The notes under the pieces were generated by a model, which did not search any database, was not told where the DNA came from, and saw only the letters and a list, made by a program, of their open reading frames with translations. The position numbers and the translations under genes are program-made. Below, piece after piece: positions 1-10,595 of a stretch of 64,000 nt of DNA. How positions within the stretch are numbered: the first letter of the stretch is position 1; each line of letters opens with the position of its first letter. The stretch is from the NCBI GenBank assembly GCA_963682175.1, contig OY821786.1:25318501-25382500 (forward strand), given 5' to 3'. This DNA comes from Triglochin maritima. Its lineage: Eukaryota > Streptophyta > Magnoliopsida > Alismatales > Juncaginaceae.

Positions 1-715
1 AAAGAAATCCACCCTGAACCTAGTAAGTCAATAATTCGTGTCTGTTAATTTAAGGAAGTTTGTTGTAGTCAAGGACCCTTTAAATCTTGTTGTGAGACAT
101 TAAGTGTATGGGTTTTGGTTCATGTGTAGATAAGAAATAAGTGAGTAGGTGTTCTCTCTTCTCGCACCGCTCCTATCACTCGGGAAAGTAGGTCTGATGG
201 GACTTTGTGCCTGGTGCTTTCGAGTCATCTGACTTGGGATGCGCCGACCGAACTCCCGTTACACGGGTGGTAGGGATTGCCCTATGTGGAGATTTGGTGA
301 AAGGTGTACGTGATAGTGTAAGTCCTCATAGGCAATGATGCACGAAACCTGACCCTGGAAGAATGAAACTGCAACTAATAAAAAGAAAAAAAGGTAACAA
401 AAGAAACAAAAAGAAAAAAATGGTAATGCAAATAAGAACATTAATGGACTTTACACTTTGTATCACTTGAGGATGTTGAGGTTGTCCATGTCTTTCACTT
501 AAGTCCTTATTTAACTTGCACGAATAGTTCATTTGGCTAGGTGTGTGGATTTTGTGGGTATATCCGCTGAAAACCCTCAGGAGACAACACTCCTCCTACT
601 TGGTGACAAGGAGGTTTAACGGCTTGTTGCACGTGCTAAGTGCAACCATGATTTCTACAAAAGTGAGTTAGGTTTTCCTTGTTTTTCGTATGCTTTTCCC
701 TTTCTTAGGGGTATT
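1..715 (+). other. Element A internal 3' non-coding block
   Basis: There is no credible coding frame; short frames here are not shared with other copies. It holds an A/G-rich tract at about 373-421 that recurs at a similar place in C, D, F, H and I. The final purine stretch before the LTR (about 707-715, 'aggggtatt') is the likely polypurine tract for plus-strand priming, weaker than the 'gtgtgggggtatt' of D. Confidence 0.75.
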
Positions 716-2266
716 TGATTAACATCATTTCATGCATATCTTTGTGTCTTATATCCATTATCTTTCACCCAAACAATGCTATGTAAAGAGTTTAATGTTT
801 AAGTTTCAGGAATAAGTAGGTTTGAGAAGGAGAGACTCTAAAATGACCTAAAAGCAGGAAAAAGGACTGAGTGGAGAAACTCGAGGACTAAGATACAAGA
901 TCGAAGGACCTGAATGTAAGATCGAAGGACCAATGAGCAAACAAGAATACTCCACACCATCATGGGGAGTATTTTGGCAATTCAATTTGGGTCGGAGCTC
1001 CACCAAGCAAAGTAGATGCATCAAAGACAAACAAAGCCATCCAGGAAAGTCCAAAAGAAAGCCCAGACCGATCCAAACCCTGTAGACCGCCAATTGGCGG
1101 TTCGGGTTGCTCCGGATCCGCTAAGATTTCGTTGGCTCACGTATTAGAGTATACTTAGTCTATTTTTGGTATATGTTTAGTCCCATACTGGGGGATTGTC
1201 CCAGATTACCTTTTTCTATGGCTATAAATAGAACTCTCCCTCCTCTCTTGTATCCCAACACTCTCTTGGTGGCCATCCTCTCTACTACGAGTAAAAGGCT
1301 TGAACCAAAAACCGCTTGTGGAGAGAGGCTTCTTGTAATTGAGTGAGTAATAATAGATGTTTTCCTTTGGTTTTGTTGTTTCTTTCTTAGTTTAATTTCC
1401 TTTTATATGTCCTGCATGCTTCTTTAGTTTTATGTCTTTTTAGCTTATTTAATATTTCTTTCTTGCTTAGTTTAATTTCCTTTCAGTAGAATGTCTCATT
1501 TTAATGTAGGTTGTAGTTTAAATATGAGGGAGTAGTTCCATCCCCATTTGGGGGTTGAGGAAATATGTGATATGATTATGTGATGTATTAGGTGTGTGTT
1601 ATCTTAATCCTTTGAACCTTACATGATTTCCATAACCATCTAATGAGATTTCACTCTTGTCTTTGATATGATAATGCTCTTGAATGAAGCTTAGGATATG
1701 CTTATATTAGTGGACCTACTTTATGGGGAATGATAAAGTGAGGATATGGATGGAATTGATGAAGGAAACATGATTTGTAGTTGCATGTACTCATGTTGCC
1801 TTTACCTTGGTTAATGTCTTGTATGGTTTAATCATTGTGTAAATCTTAATTCATGTGGAGGCATAGTGAGGGTTGGTCTTTATACATGAGTTCATTTAGC
1901 TTCATTCCAATTATTGTCTTGTATGTTTTAATGATATTGTGTTATCTTAATTAATGTGGAGCCAAAGTTGGATTTAGTTTTTTGATTTTCATGCACTACA
2001 TGTTGTGATGAGCTTAATTGAGCACACACACATATACATATATTTGTATTCACATTCTTTCTCTACCCCCTATGGGGTTTAGTTTTATTGCGTATTTTTC
2101 ATTCCTTTCACTTTGTAGTGTAGTTTAGATCATAACTCCTTTCTCTCCTTTCTTTCCCACTCGCCTTCGAACAAGCTAAAGTTGACGCACGTCCCTGTGG
2201 ATCGACCCGTATTTGCCACCGCTTTAACGCGGTCGTGCACTTGCGGTTAACTAAAATGTTCAATCA
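716..2266 (+). repeat. LTR of element A (3' LTR, 1551 bp)
   Basis: It starts TGATTA and ends CAATCA, a near-perfect 6-bp terminal inverted repeat. It has a TATA box at 1223-1230, a palindrome-like CCGCCAATTGGCGG block at about 1088-1101, and the family-wide U5 end (a 'ttgccaccgctt' stretch followed by 'gtgcacttgcggtta'). It aligns by eye with LTRs B, H and I more closely than with D and F in its 3' half. Confidence 0.88.
1223..1230 (+). promoter_or_regulatory. TATA box of LTR A
   Basis: TATAAATA followed by GAACTCT, at the same relative place as in the other LTRs of this family. It should mark the U3/R promoter about 25-35 bp before the RNA start. That is inference from position and motif. 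Confidence 0.7.
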
Positions 2267-2856
2267 GTCACCGTTTGTAGGTTGGATGTAAATTGGCTGA
2301 GAATTAGTCCAAGTGGTCATGCGTGGTGGCTGGTAGGGATGTGGGTATTCGGGAGGAGAATAATGGGGTGGGCATGATGTATAAAAATTTGAATCAATAT
2401 TGTCTCCCCATGAATCCATCCCTCTTGAGTTGTACGCGGATGCGTAAAGGTCACCTTGAGCATTTTGGGGAAAGGTATTCTCATACTCAGGCTCTGGGGG
2501 AACATAAGGACATTCCCCGATAACGTGACCACTCAACCCTTAATAGTCACACAGTATGGCTACTGGAGTCACTGGTGCACTCATATCCTCTACTGCACGC
2601 ATGAAAGAGGCCAAAGTTTCTTGTAATGTCTTAGTTTGTTGACGATCGTATGATCCGACATAACTAGATGGTGGTCTAGTAGTTGGTGCCTCTCTCATAT
2701 TACCCCAATCTGAAGACTGCTCAGCCACACAATTAAAATTGCCCCAACCCTGCTGAGTGTTAGTCTGAGGCCCCCAGGATGCATGAGTCCGAAATACCAG
2801 GGAGAATAGTCCGGGTCCCAATAATGAAATGGATGTTCGCCCATGTAACCTTCCAT
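2267..2856 (-). pseudogene. Gag-like zinc-knuckle protein of element B, truncated
   Basis: The start at 2856 gives MEGYMGEHPFHYWD, equivalent to MDGYMGDHPYHCWD in D and F. The CCHC knuckle region is present (CDY, then GLSGHVIGEC) but its second cysteine codon is TAA at about 2540-2542, so the protein stops inside the zinc finger. A frameshift lies near 2780, because the N-terminal and central parts are in different frames. About 200 codons remain of the 503 seen in D and F; the rest is cut by LTR A. The role by family would be RNA binding and particle assembly; this copy cannot work. Confidence 0.8.
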
Positions 2857-3358
2857 CTCAACACAATACTCTCTAATACATGCTTTAACCATGCATGAAT
2901 GAGAGAATGGGTGTACGTACCTCACGCCAGCGCTCAACAACACAAAAAATAAAGAAAAGAAAAGATGAATGCGAGTCTAGAAATGATGCATGACCTAGAT
3001 GACAAACCACTAATCTTTTGCTTTGGCTTTTAATGTCCTAGTTGTATAAAATGGGGAATTGATTGGTTTATTGATTGATTTGGGAGTAATATAGCAGTCC
3101 AAACATGCCAAATTGGGCTCCCAGATAACTATATTATTATGACCAACCAACAGAAGAAATTGTGGGGCAAAATGAACTCACCAGGTCTCCAATCAGCGGT
3201 CTTAGACCGCTATCCGGCAGTCTTGGTAGCTCCAATTGATCCCTGATTTGTCCAGCTGCTTCCCTAGTGAATTGCAAACGTCCTGAAATAAAGCAAAACT
3301 AAAACAAAAAGATTAAATCTACTCGAATCGTCCAAACCAGAGTCTGGACATAGCATCT
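2857..3358 (-). other. Element B untranslated leader between primer site and gag
   Basis: No gene is seen. It corresponds to the leaders of D and F, including GCGGTCTTAGACCGC-like dyads near 3196-3212 and a conserved stretch at about 2895-2945 that also lies just downstream of the leader start in D, F and H. Confidence 0.7.
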
Positions 3359-3375
3359 CCCTGGCAACGATGCCA
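3359..3375 (-). promoter_or_regulatory. Degraded primer binding site (tRNA-Asp) of element B
   Basis: On the minus strand this is TGGCATCGTTGCCAGGG, which differs at three positions from TGGCGCCGTTGCCGGGG, the complement of the 3' end of plant tRNA-Asp. It lies 6 bp inside the LTR end, as in D. Confidence 0.75.
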
Positions 3376-3381
3376 AAAACT

Positions 3382-4817
3382 TGATTGATTCAATTATAAT
3401 AACCGCAAGTGCACGGTGCCAGTGAAGACCCGATAATTATGGGTCAACTATGGTTCTTCAGAAGTCAAGTGGAAAATAAATGGGAGAAGAAGTTTGATTA
3501 CACTAAACTATGAATGAATTAACAATTAAACTAAACCCCCATGGAGTGGAGGCGTGTAGGTATGTGTGTGTGTGAGTGGGTCTTCATTTCAATTAGGCAC
3601 TAGTGTAGTTTGTGTGGCATACAAGTAGAAGCTAGTGTAGAATCTAAGTGTAGGATACACAACACTACATGGTGAACCATGAACATCCATATCTCTCATA
3701 AAGTTGAGGTTGATTTTAGATTGTCAAGCATGCAATAACTACCTAGTATGGTCCTTAGAGCATCAATTAATCCTACATACAACGTAAATCATTCATGTGA
3801 ATATGTACCAAACATGGATCCATACACCACAAGACATTTCCATCAAACCATTACGAGCAACAAGATAAACTCTAAAGCTAGGATGAGATAAGTACCTAGT
3901 GTAGACATTATCTCATCTAATATAAGTTTAAGCATGCTACAAGTATAGATCTACATTAAGCACATCAAATGGTACAAATAAAAAAACCCATCACTATCAC
4001 ATAATCTACATCACCTCCACCACAACGGGGGATGGAACTACTTACTACACATTAAGCTACAAATGATATTAAGAAAGAAAGACATTCTACTAATTATACT
4101 AAGATTAATAGAACAAAACTAAGCTAAACATGCAAGTATTAAAAAAAGACAACGTTAAAACAAAACTATGAAGAATTATTTTATTTACTTGACTCATATT
4201 ACAATTAGTATTCTTCTCCACTTGAGTTTTTCTCCAAGGCTTACTCTAAGTAGAGAGAATGACCACTAAGCAATGAGTGAATAACAAAGGAGGAAGAGAA
4301 TTTCTATTTATGGACATGAAAAAGGCAACTGGGGACAATCCCCCAATGTGGGACTAATGAAACTTCCACAAATGGATAAAAACAACATAATACACAACCA
4401 CGAGAGGCCAGGTCGGATCCTGACCCAACTAGACCACCAATTGGCAGTCATTTTTAGTCGGATTCGAGCCATTTTTGGTTGACATCTTCGCTTCAATTGT
4501 CCACATGAGGTGCACCCAGATCGGATGTTTGAGTCTAGGCCCAAATCTAATTGCCAAAATACTCCTTATAATGGTGTGGAGTTTGTCGATTTCCTAATTG
4601 GTCCTTTTAGCTTACATCAAGATCCTTCCCTCTGGCAGATAGGTCCATAAATCTCACCGATCAGCCAATTCTTCTCCCATTTTGGTCCTTTTCTCTTCAT
4701 TTCTCTTCTTTATTGCCTAAACCTTGAAACATATCAAATAAACACTCGAGTAGCACAAATATGGGCTAAAATAAAGGATATATAGCCTGAATACAATGTA
4801 TGATATGCTACTAATCA
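3382..4817 (-). repeat. 5' LTR of element B (1436 bp)
   Basis: Minus-strand LTR with TGATTA...CAATCA ends. The first ~120 bp (4817-4700) diverge from D and F and resemble the shortened LTR J. It holds a TATA-like box at 4305-4312 and the common U5 end. Confidence is reduced only for the exact ends. Confidence 0.85.
4305..4312 (-). promoter_or_regulatory. TATA-like box of LTR B
   Basis: Minus strand CATAAATA, one base off the TATAAATA of the other LTRs, in the same position relative to the downstream 'gaatt' and U5 blocks. Confidence 0.55.
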
Positions 4818-5399
4818 ATTACAAAGAGGTCCCCGATCCCGTGAAGGTTAAACTGGTAGCCATCAAACTCAAAGGCAGAGCTTGTGCTTGGTGGGAACAG
4901 TTGAAGCGTTCGCGGGAAAGACAATGCAAGACCAAGATTACCGATTGAGATAAGATGAAGAAGAAACTGAGAAGCCACTTCCTTCCTTTCGGTTACACTT
5001 AGTTCTTGTTCCAATGACTTCATTCATTGAGGCAGGGTGCGGGGTCAGTAGACGAGTAGACAAAGGAGTTCTATTAGTTGGTGGCCCAAAATGATTTGTC
5101 TGAGTCGGAGGAGCAGTCAGTGGAACGGTACTTGGGGGTTACGACAACCCCTGCAGGATGCCCTCAACCTTCACTCATTGTGGACTGTTCTGAAGCCTAC
5201 CAACGTGCGCTCACTGTAGAGAAGCAACAAGAGAGATGAGTCGTCACTAGCAGCGAACCCTAGTAGAACAACCGGTTTGCTCAACCACAGGAGGCACATC
5301 CTAGTCAGCTATCACTCCGAAGCAGATCAAAACTGGACATTAGGTGCTATAGATGTGGTGAAGAAGGTCATGTCGCATCCAGTTGTGCGAAGCCCGCTA
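4818..5399 (+). pseudogene. Element K Gag (capsid part and zinc knuckle)
   Basis: The frame gives VAIKLKGRACAWWEQLKRSR, typical of the retrotransposon gag domain, then HSLRQGAGSVDE and AYQRALTVEKQQER, and the knuckle CYRCGEEGHVASSC at 5345-5386 (a full CX2CX4HX4C). Several stops interrupt it (for example after KITD and FGYT). The N-terminus is missing at the LTR B junction. It would package element RNA; this copy is dead. Confidence 0.8.
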
Positions 5400-5985
5400 G
5401 AAAAAATGGTAAAGCTCTCCTGATCAGGAATGATGTGGGGGATGAGATCAAGGTGGTTAACGACCCTGTGTTTGACGAATATGAGCATGAGGAGGATATG
5501 ATGTACGGTGATGGGCGGAAGACTCTAGTCATTTGCAAGAGCTTACTAACCCCTAAGGGTGGGTCAGAGGATGAATGGTTGAGGAATAAGATTTTCCTCA
5601 CCACTTGCACGGTCGTAGACAAGGTCTGTAAGATGATTATTGATAGTGGTAGTTGCGAGAACATGGTGTCTGAAGAAACGATTCAGAAATTGTAGCTAAA
5701 GACCGATAACCATCCCAAACCATACAAATTATCTTGGCAGAGTAAGGGTACTGAAATAAAGGTGGACAATAGGTGCTTGGTGTCATTTTCAGTTGGCAAA
5801 AAATATTTTGACAATACATGGTGTGATGTAGTGTCCATGGATGCTTGTCACATGTTGTTAGGCCGTCCCTGGCGGTGTGATCGGAATATTGTTCACGCTG
5901 GTTGGAAGAATACCTACTCCCTAAACATTAAAGGGAAGAAGTTCGACCAGACACCTTGTCGGGAAGAAGCTTTGTCGACCTGAAT
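5400..5985 (+). pseudogene. Element K aspartic protease
   Basis: The catalytic loop IIDSGSCENMVSEE is seen at about 5636-5680 (DSGS at 5642-5653), followed by a stop at 5693-5695 and the downstream region ending MLLGRPW (about 5850-5870), the conserved C-terminal 'LGRPW' of gypsy proteases. It would cleave the Gag-Pol precursor. The active-site triad DSG is intact, but the frame is broken. Confidence 0.75.
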
Positions 5986-5999
5986 ATCGCATAACACTA

Positions 6000-7050
6000 A
6001 CCTGCTCTCCTTGTCCAACTTTTTGGTCAACGTGAAGCAAGGCGAGGTGGTTTAAGCATTGCTGCCACGAGAGAATTATGCGGAGGATTTGAGATCTGAA
6101 TTGCGAACAAAGGTGCAACAGCTACTCGACGAGTTCTCTGATTTGATGCCTGAAGACTGCCCTCCCGGTTGCCACCGATAAGAGACATTCGACATCAAAT
6201 ATACCTTATACCAGGATCGACTCTACCGAACCGACTGACATACCGTGTTAGCCCTAGAGAGTCTGAAGAGTTACAATGGAAAGTGGTGGAGTTGCTGGAA
6301 CAAGGTCACATCCGTGAGAGCATGAGCCCGTGTGCGGTTCCTTCTCTATTGGTGCCGAAGAAAGATGGCTCGTGACGTATGTGCATAGACAATCGAGCTA
6401 TAAACCGCATTACCATGAAATATCGGTTACCAATTCCCCACCTAAACGACATGTTAGACTAGTTGTTCGCTTCTAATTTTTTTTCAAAGATTGACCTTAA
6501 GAGTGGGTACCACCAGATACGAATCAAGCTGGGAGATGAGTGGAAGACGACATTCAAGACGCAACATAGGCTGTACGAGAGGATGGTCATGCCTTCATGA
6601 GGTTTCTATACCAGGTTCTTCGCCCTATCATGGGGAAGTTCGTTGTTGTCCATTGCGATGCCATCCTCATTTTTAGCAAGACGTCCGTGGCGTAATTTGA
6701 TCACCTCCGTGCAGTTTTTAACAAGCTAAGGTCAGAGTATTTGTTCCTTAATCAGAAAAAGTGTTCATTCTTCACGACTTTTGTCACTTTCCTGGGGTTT
6801 GTGGTGTCTATACAGTGTTCATGCTGATTTGTCCAAGGTGGATGCAATTCAGGAGTGGCCCAGGTTGAAGACCCTGCATGATGTCCGGAGTTTAAATGGG
6901 TTGGCGTCCTTCTACCACAGGTTCATCAAGAATTTCATCACTGTGATTGCTCCGATTATCGAGTGCCTCAGGAACAGGGATTTCGAGTGGTCCGAGTTGG
7001 CAGAGGCCAACTTTCAACTGGTCAAGCAGAAGATGACCGAGGCCCCAATT
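6000..7050 (+). pseudogene. Element K reverse transcriptase, catalytic box lost
   Basis: The frames give [76 protein letters not shown] and [16 protein letters not shown], a clear gypsy RT. The Y/F-x-DD box, expected near 6651-6662, reads HCDA, so one of the two metal-binding aspartates is gone. Stops and shifts occur near 6195, 6373, 6461, 6598 and 6700. The thumb/connection region LNGLASFYHRFIKNF is at about 6889-6935. Confidence 0.85.
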
Positions 7051-7051
7051 T

Positions 7052-7525
7052 TTGGCACTTCCCGACTTTGAGAAGGTATTTGAGTTACCCTGTGATGCAT
7101 CAGGACTTGGTATTGGTGGTGTTTTGAGTCAAGAGGGTCATCTGATAGCATTTTTCAGCAAGAAGTTGTCCGGGTCGAAGAAGAATTATTCGACCTATGA
7201 TCTTGAGTTCCATGCTATAGTGCAGTCCTTAAAACATTGGTGTCACAACTTGGTGCAGCGAAAGTTTATCCTCTGCACCGACCATGAAGCATTGAAATAC
7301 ATTAACGGTCAACACAGGCTGAACCGATGACATGTGAGGTGGCGTATTTGCAAGAGTTCACGTTCACATTGAAGCACAAAGAAGGAAGTCAAAACTGGGT
7401 TGCTGATCCTCTAAGTCCTCACACCATACTTCTTACCACAATGAGCACCCGAATCATCGTGTTGAGGTGTTCCCCAACGTATCTAGCTGACCCTTCATTT
7501 GGAGAAATATTTTATCCATAACAGT
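7052..7525 (+). pseudogene. Element K RNase H
   Basis: LPDFEKVFELPCDASGLGIG begins the domain, with the first catalytic Asp in CDASG, Glu in YDLEFHAIV and Asp in CTDHEAL, followed by RHVRWVAYLQEFTFTLKHKE after a stop at about 7328 and WVADPLS. The three visible catalytic acids are kept. Integrase should follow but the sequence degenerates after 7525 and ends at LTR C. It would degrade RNA in RNA:DNA hybrids. Confidence 0.82.
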
Positions 7526-7594
7526 TACTTGTTTCTTGTATTATAGTTGTGCATTCTAGATTGTTCAATGAGGTAGCAGATCATTAGTGAGCTA

Positions 7595-8996
7595 TGATTT
7601 ATCGTTTATATTGCTGCAAGTGCACGACATCAGTGAAGACGCGACATGTACGGGTCATGTGTACGACGTGGTGTGTCAGCTCTGGTTTGTTCGAAGGAAA
7701 GTGGGAAAAGAGGAAAGAAGAAATTGATTACACTAAACTAGACTAAACTATGCTATGCTACATTAGTACGAAACAACAAAGAAGATGAAAGCACGAGACT
7801 AAGTAAAACTAAACTCAGTGACTAATAGAAGCAAGATGGAAATAAGGAATGGAAAACCCCTAAGGGGTGGAGTGTGTGTACACATGAAATAAGTAGTGAT
7901 GAATGCATTCAATAAAGCACAAGTGTAGGTAGTGTTGCTATGCATAAGAAGTACGTCATGGCAAGACCTATCATCCAAATCACTAACCTAAGTGATTAAT
8001 ATGAGCATGAACAAGTTTGTTATTAAGAACCTAAACAAGCATGAAATGTACCTAAAGATTATGACAGAAACCATCAAGTTAAGTATTCTCTTTAATTCAA
8101 ACAAGCATACTCACATTTCTCACATACAACAACATTTAGCATCCATTTTATTCTACATGACATGTGTAAACATCAACTCCACCCCCAAAGGGGGATGAAA
8201 CTACTCACAGATTATTAATCTAACATTCATATTAAGGAAAAGAACACATGCTAATTAATTCTATGAAGATTAAAATAAACAAGATTAACTAAGTATGCAA
8301 GAACTAAAAGAATCAACAATTAACTAACAAAACATTTTTTATTGCTCACTCACATTACAAGTAGCCTCTCTCCACCAGAGTTTTGCTCCAAGGCTTTACT
8401 CCTAGTAGAGAGGATGGCCACCAAGAGAGGAGATGTATTACAAAGGAGGAGGAGAAGTTCCATTTATAGCCATGAAAAAAGGTAACCCGGGACAATTCCC
8501 CGGTATGGGACTAAACCCATACCATAAATGGACTAAATACACACTAATACACAACTCGACTGAGGCTTATTGGGTTTGGATCAAAATGAATCACCAATTG
8601 GCGGTTTTGGACAGCCAATTACAATCTGGGTTGGGCTGATCGGGTTGTGCTTTGGTGGAGACTTTTGTGGATCGATTTCTTCATGTTTGGTGCACTCGGA
8701 GTGGTTGTTGGAGCTTAGACCCGGATCTAATTGCCAAAATACTCCTTATGATGGTGTGGAGCTTCTTGATTTGCTCATTGGTCATTTTGGTTTTACATCC
8801 GGGTCATTCTCTCTTGCATCTCAGTCCATAAGTCTTGCATCTTAGTCCTTTTCCTTACTTTTAAGTCCTTTTTGAGTCTTTTCTTCTCAAACATGTTTAT
8901 TCCTAAAACTTAAACATAAAACTCATTACGTAGCATTACTTAGGCTAAAAAGAAAGGATATAAGACACAAATATATGCATGATATGATGTCAATCA
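7595..8996 (-). repeat. 3' LTR of element C (1402 bp)
   Basis: Minus-strand LTR starting TGATTGACATC at 8996 and ending near AAATCA at 7595. It has a TATA-like TATAAATG (8461-8468), the CCGCCAATTGGTGA-like block at about 8583-8600, and the family U5 end. The adjoining 8997-9012 carries a weak polypurine tract (GTGTTGAGGTATT). Confidence 0.85.
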
Positions 8997-10595
8997 AATA
9001 CCTCAACACTTAACTTTTGCTAGTCCCAAGCAAAACAAAGAAAGGGAAAATGAAAGAAAGGAAAAAGCATACATAGAATAGGGAAATCCTAACTTTCGTA
9101 GGAATCGCGGTTGTACTTAGCATGTGCAGCAAGCCGTTAAACCACATTGTCCCCAAGGAGGAGTGTTGTCTCCTAAGGGTTTTCAGCGGATACACCCACA
9201 AAATCTGAACATATCATTATTCAACCTAGCACACGACTCGATGGACTCATTTTTGTCGATAATTGAACACGGTAATTCTCCGGGCCGACTCTATATAGGT
9301 ATTTAGTCCACACACCTAGCCTGATGAACCATTTGTGTAAGTTAGTTAAGGACTTAAGTGATAGACATGGGCAACCTTAACATCCTCAAGTGATACAAAG
9401 TGTAAAATCCATTAAGGTTCTTATTTGTCTTCTTCTTCTTCTTCTTTTTCTTTCTTTTCTTTTCCTTTTTTTGTGGACCATTATGAATTACACTAGTTGG
9501 TGTTTGATTCTCCCACGGTCGGGTTTCGTGCATCATTGCCTGTGAGAACATATACTATCACGTACACCTTCCCCCAAATGTCCACAAAGGGCGATCCCTA
9601 CCACTCTTGTAATTGGAGTTCGGTTGGTGCAACCCAAGTCAAATGACTCGAAAGCACCAGGCACTAAGTCTCCTCAGACCTAATTTCCCGGGTGGTAGGA
9701 GTCGTGCGAGAAGAGGTAACACCACTTTTTTATTTATTATCTACATGGGACCAAAAACCCCTACACTTAAAGTTTCACAACAAGATTTTAAGGGTGCCTG
9801 ACTACGACAAACTTCCTTATACTAACAGACACAAATTATTTCACTCACTAGGTTCAGGGTGGACTTCTTTAAATGTTTGAGTACAGAAACCCTATGATTA
9901 CTCACCCCTCGAGGGAAGACCGGGTGCATCCTTACGACTCGATAAGACCTAAATCCGGTATACTAGATATCCTAATGCATCATGTTCAAGACAGTTTTGG
10001 GAGATTTCTTTTACTTTGCCTCTCAACGGTATTGCATATGCCAAACACACGCAAAACCCACAAAACATTTTCTTTCGCAAACACATGAAGATTTGTGAAA
10101 GAAATGAAAATTTTAATGCACTAGGCAAGCAAAAGAAGACAAGTCACCCAAGGATCATGACAAGTAGATATATCAATATTAAATGCGGCACACTAACATG
10201 ACCCAACCAATGCACACAAAAGAAAAAAAAGCAAAAGAAAATGAGAACGACTTGACTATGTACACACGTGAAACAACCCCCCCACACTTACTTCATGCAT
10301 TGTGCTCAATGAGTGTGAGCATGATACTACATTGATTTATGCATGAAAAAGAAAATATCTCACCAACGTGAAGCAGAAAGGAAAGTTCATGGTTATGTTG
10401 ATGGACACAAACCCGAATTCCCTCAAAACCTGTGAGATACTTAAAAAAGGAGACAAATTTGTGAAAGAAGTGGGGCCCAAATACACAAGGGTGGGGGCCC
10501 ACAACAATTAATGCTCACTTATGGAGTGTTCTCTCCTTTCTATTTTTTTCTATTATTTTTAACAAATATCACTATGTACAAACATGAAATCTCAA
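8997..10595 (-). other. Element C 3' non-coding block
   Basis: 1.6 kb between the end of integrase and the LTR with no credible gene. It aligns by eye along its length with the 3' blocks of D (18981-20582), F (30104-31726), H and I. An A/G-rich tract (minus-strand sense) lies at 9424-9474. Athila elements often carry an env-like ORF here; none is seen. Confidence 0.8.

Larger units (their letters stand above)
1..2266 (+). mobile_element. Element A: Athila-group retrotransposon, 3' end (non-coding internal end plus 3' LTR)
   Basis: Bases 1-715 match the internal 3' non-coding blocks of elements D (from about 19731) and F (from about 30856), and are followed by an LTR of the same family. The left part lies outside the window. 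Compared with D and F, about 110 bp are missing near 533, where the text jumps from the LTR-proximal 'gtgtgga' to 'ttttgtggg'. The element ends at 2266 and abuts the minus-strand gag of element B, so A probably inserted into B. The left target-site copy is not visible. Confidence 0.85.
2267..4817 (-). mobile_element. Element B: non-autonomous Athila-group element, 5' part
   Basis: Read on the minus strand: 5' LTR (4817-3382), a degraded tRNA-Asp primer site, an untranslated leader, and the start of the gag-like ORF, cut at 2267 by the end of LTR A. Order and sequence match D, F and H. The flank at 4818 is gag of element K, so B probably inserted into K. B's 3' half is not in the window. Confidence 0.85.
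4818..7594 (+). mobile_element. Element K: decayed Ty3/gypsy chromovirus fragment (Reina-like)
   Basis: Gag, zinc knuckle, protease, RT and RNase H follow in gypsy order, all with stops or shifts. Integrase, LTRs and primer site are absent. It is bounded on the left by LTR B and on the right by LTR C, so it looks like the older DNA into which B and C inserted. The Reina-like label comes from the overall wording of the gag (WWEQLKRSRERQ) and RT ([15 protein letters not shown]) and is an inference. Confidence 0.8.

Noticed and set aside
10293..10502. 69-codon frame in the 3' block of C whose translation is partly kept in D and H
   Set aside because: None of the copies has a proper ATG at the shared start, D has a stop inside and F is shifted. 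DNA-level similarity of the whole block explains it.
8997..10595. Possible env-like gene of an Athila element after integrase
   Set aside because: No long frame, signal peptide or membrane segment is seen; the block is equally present in pol-less copies.
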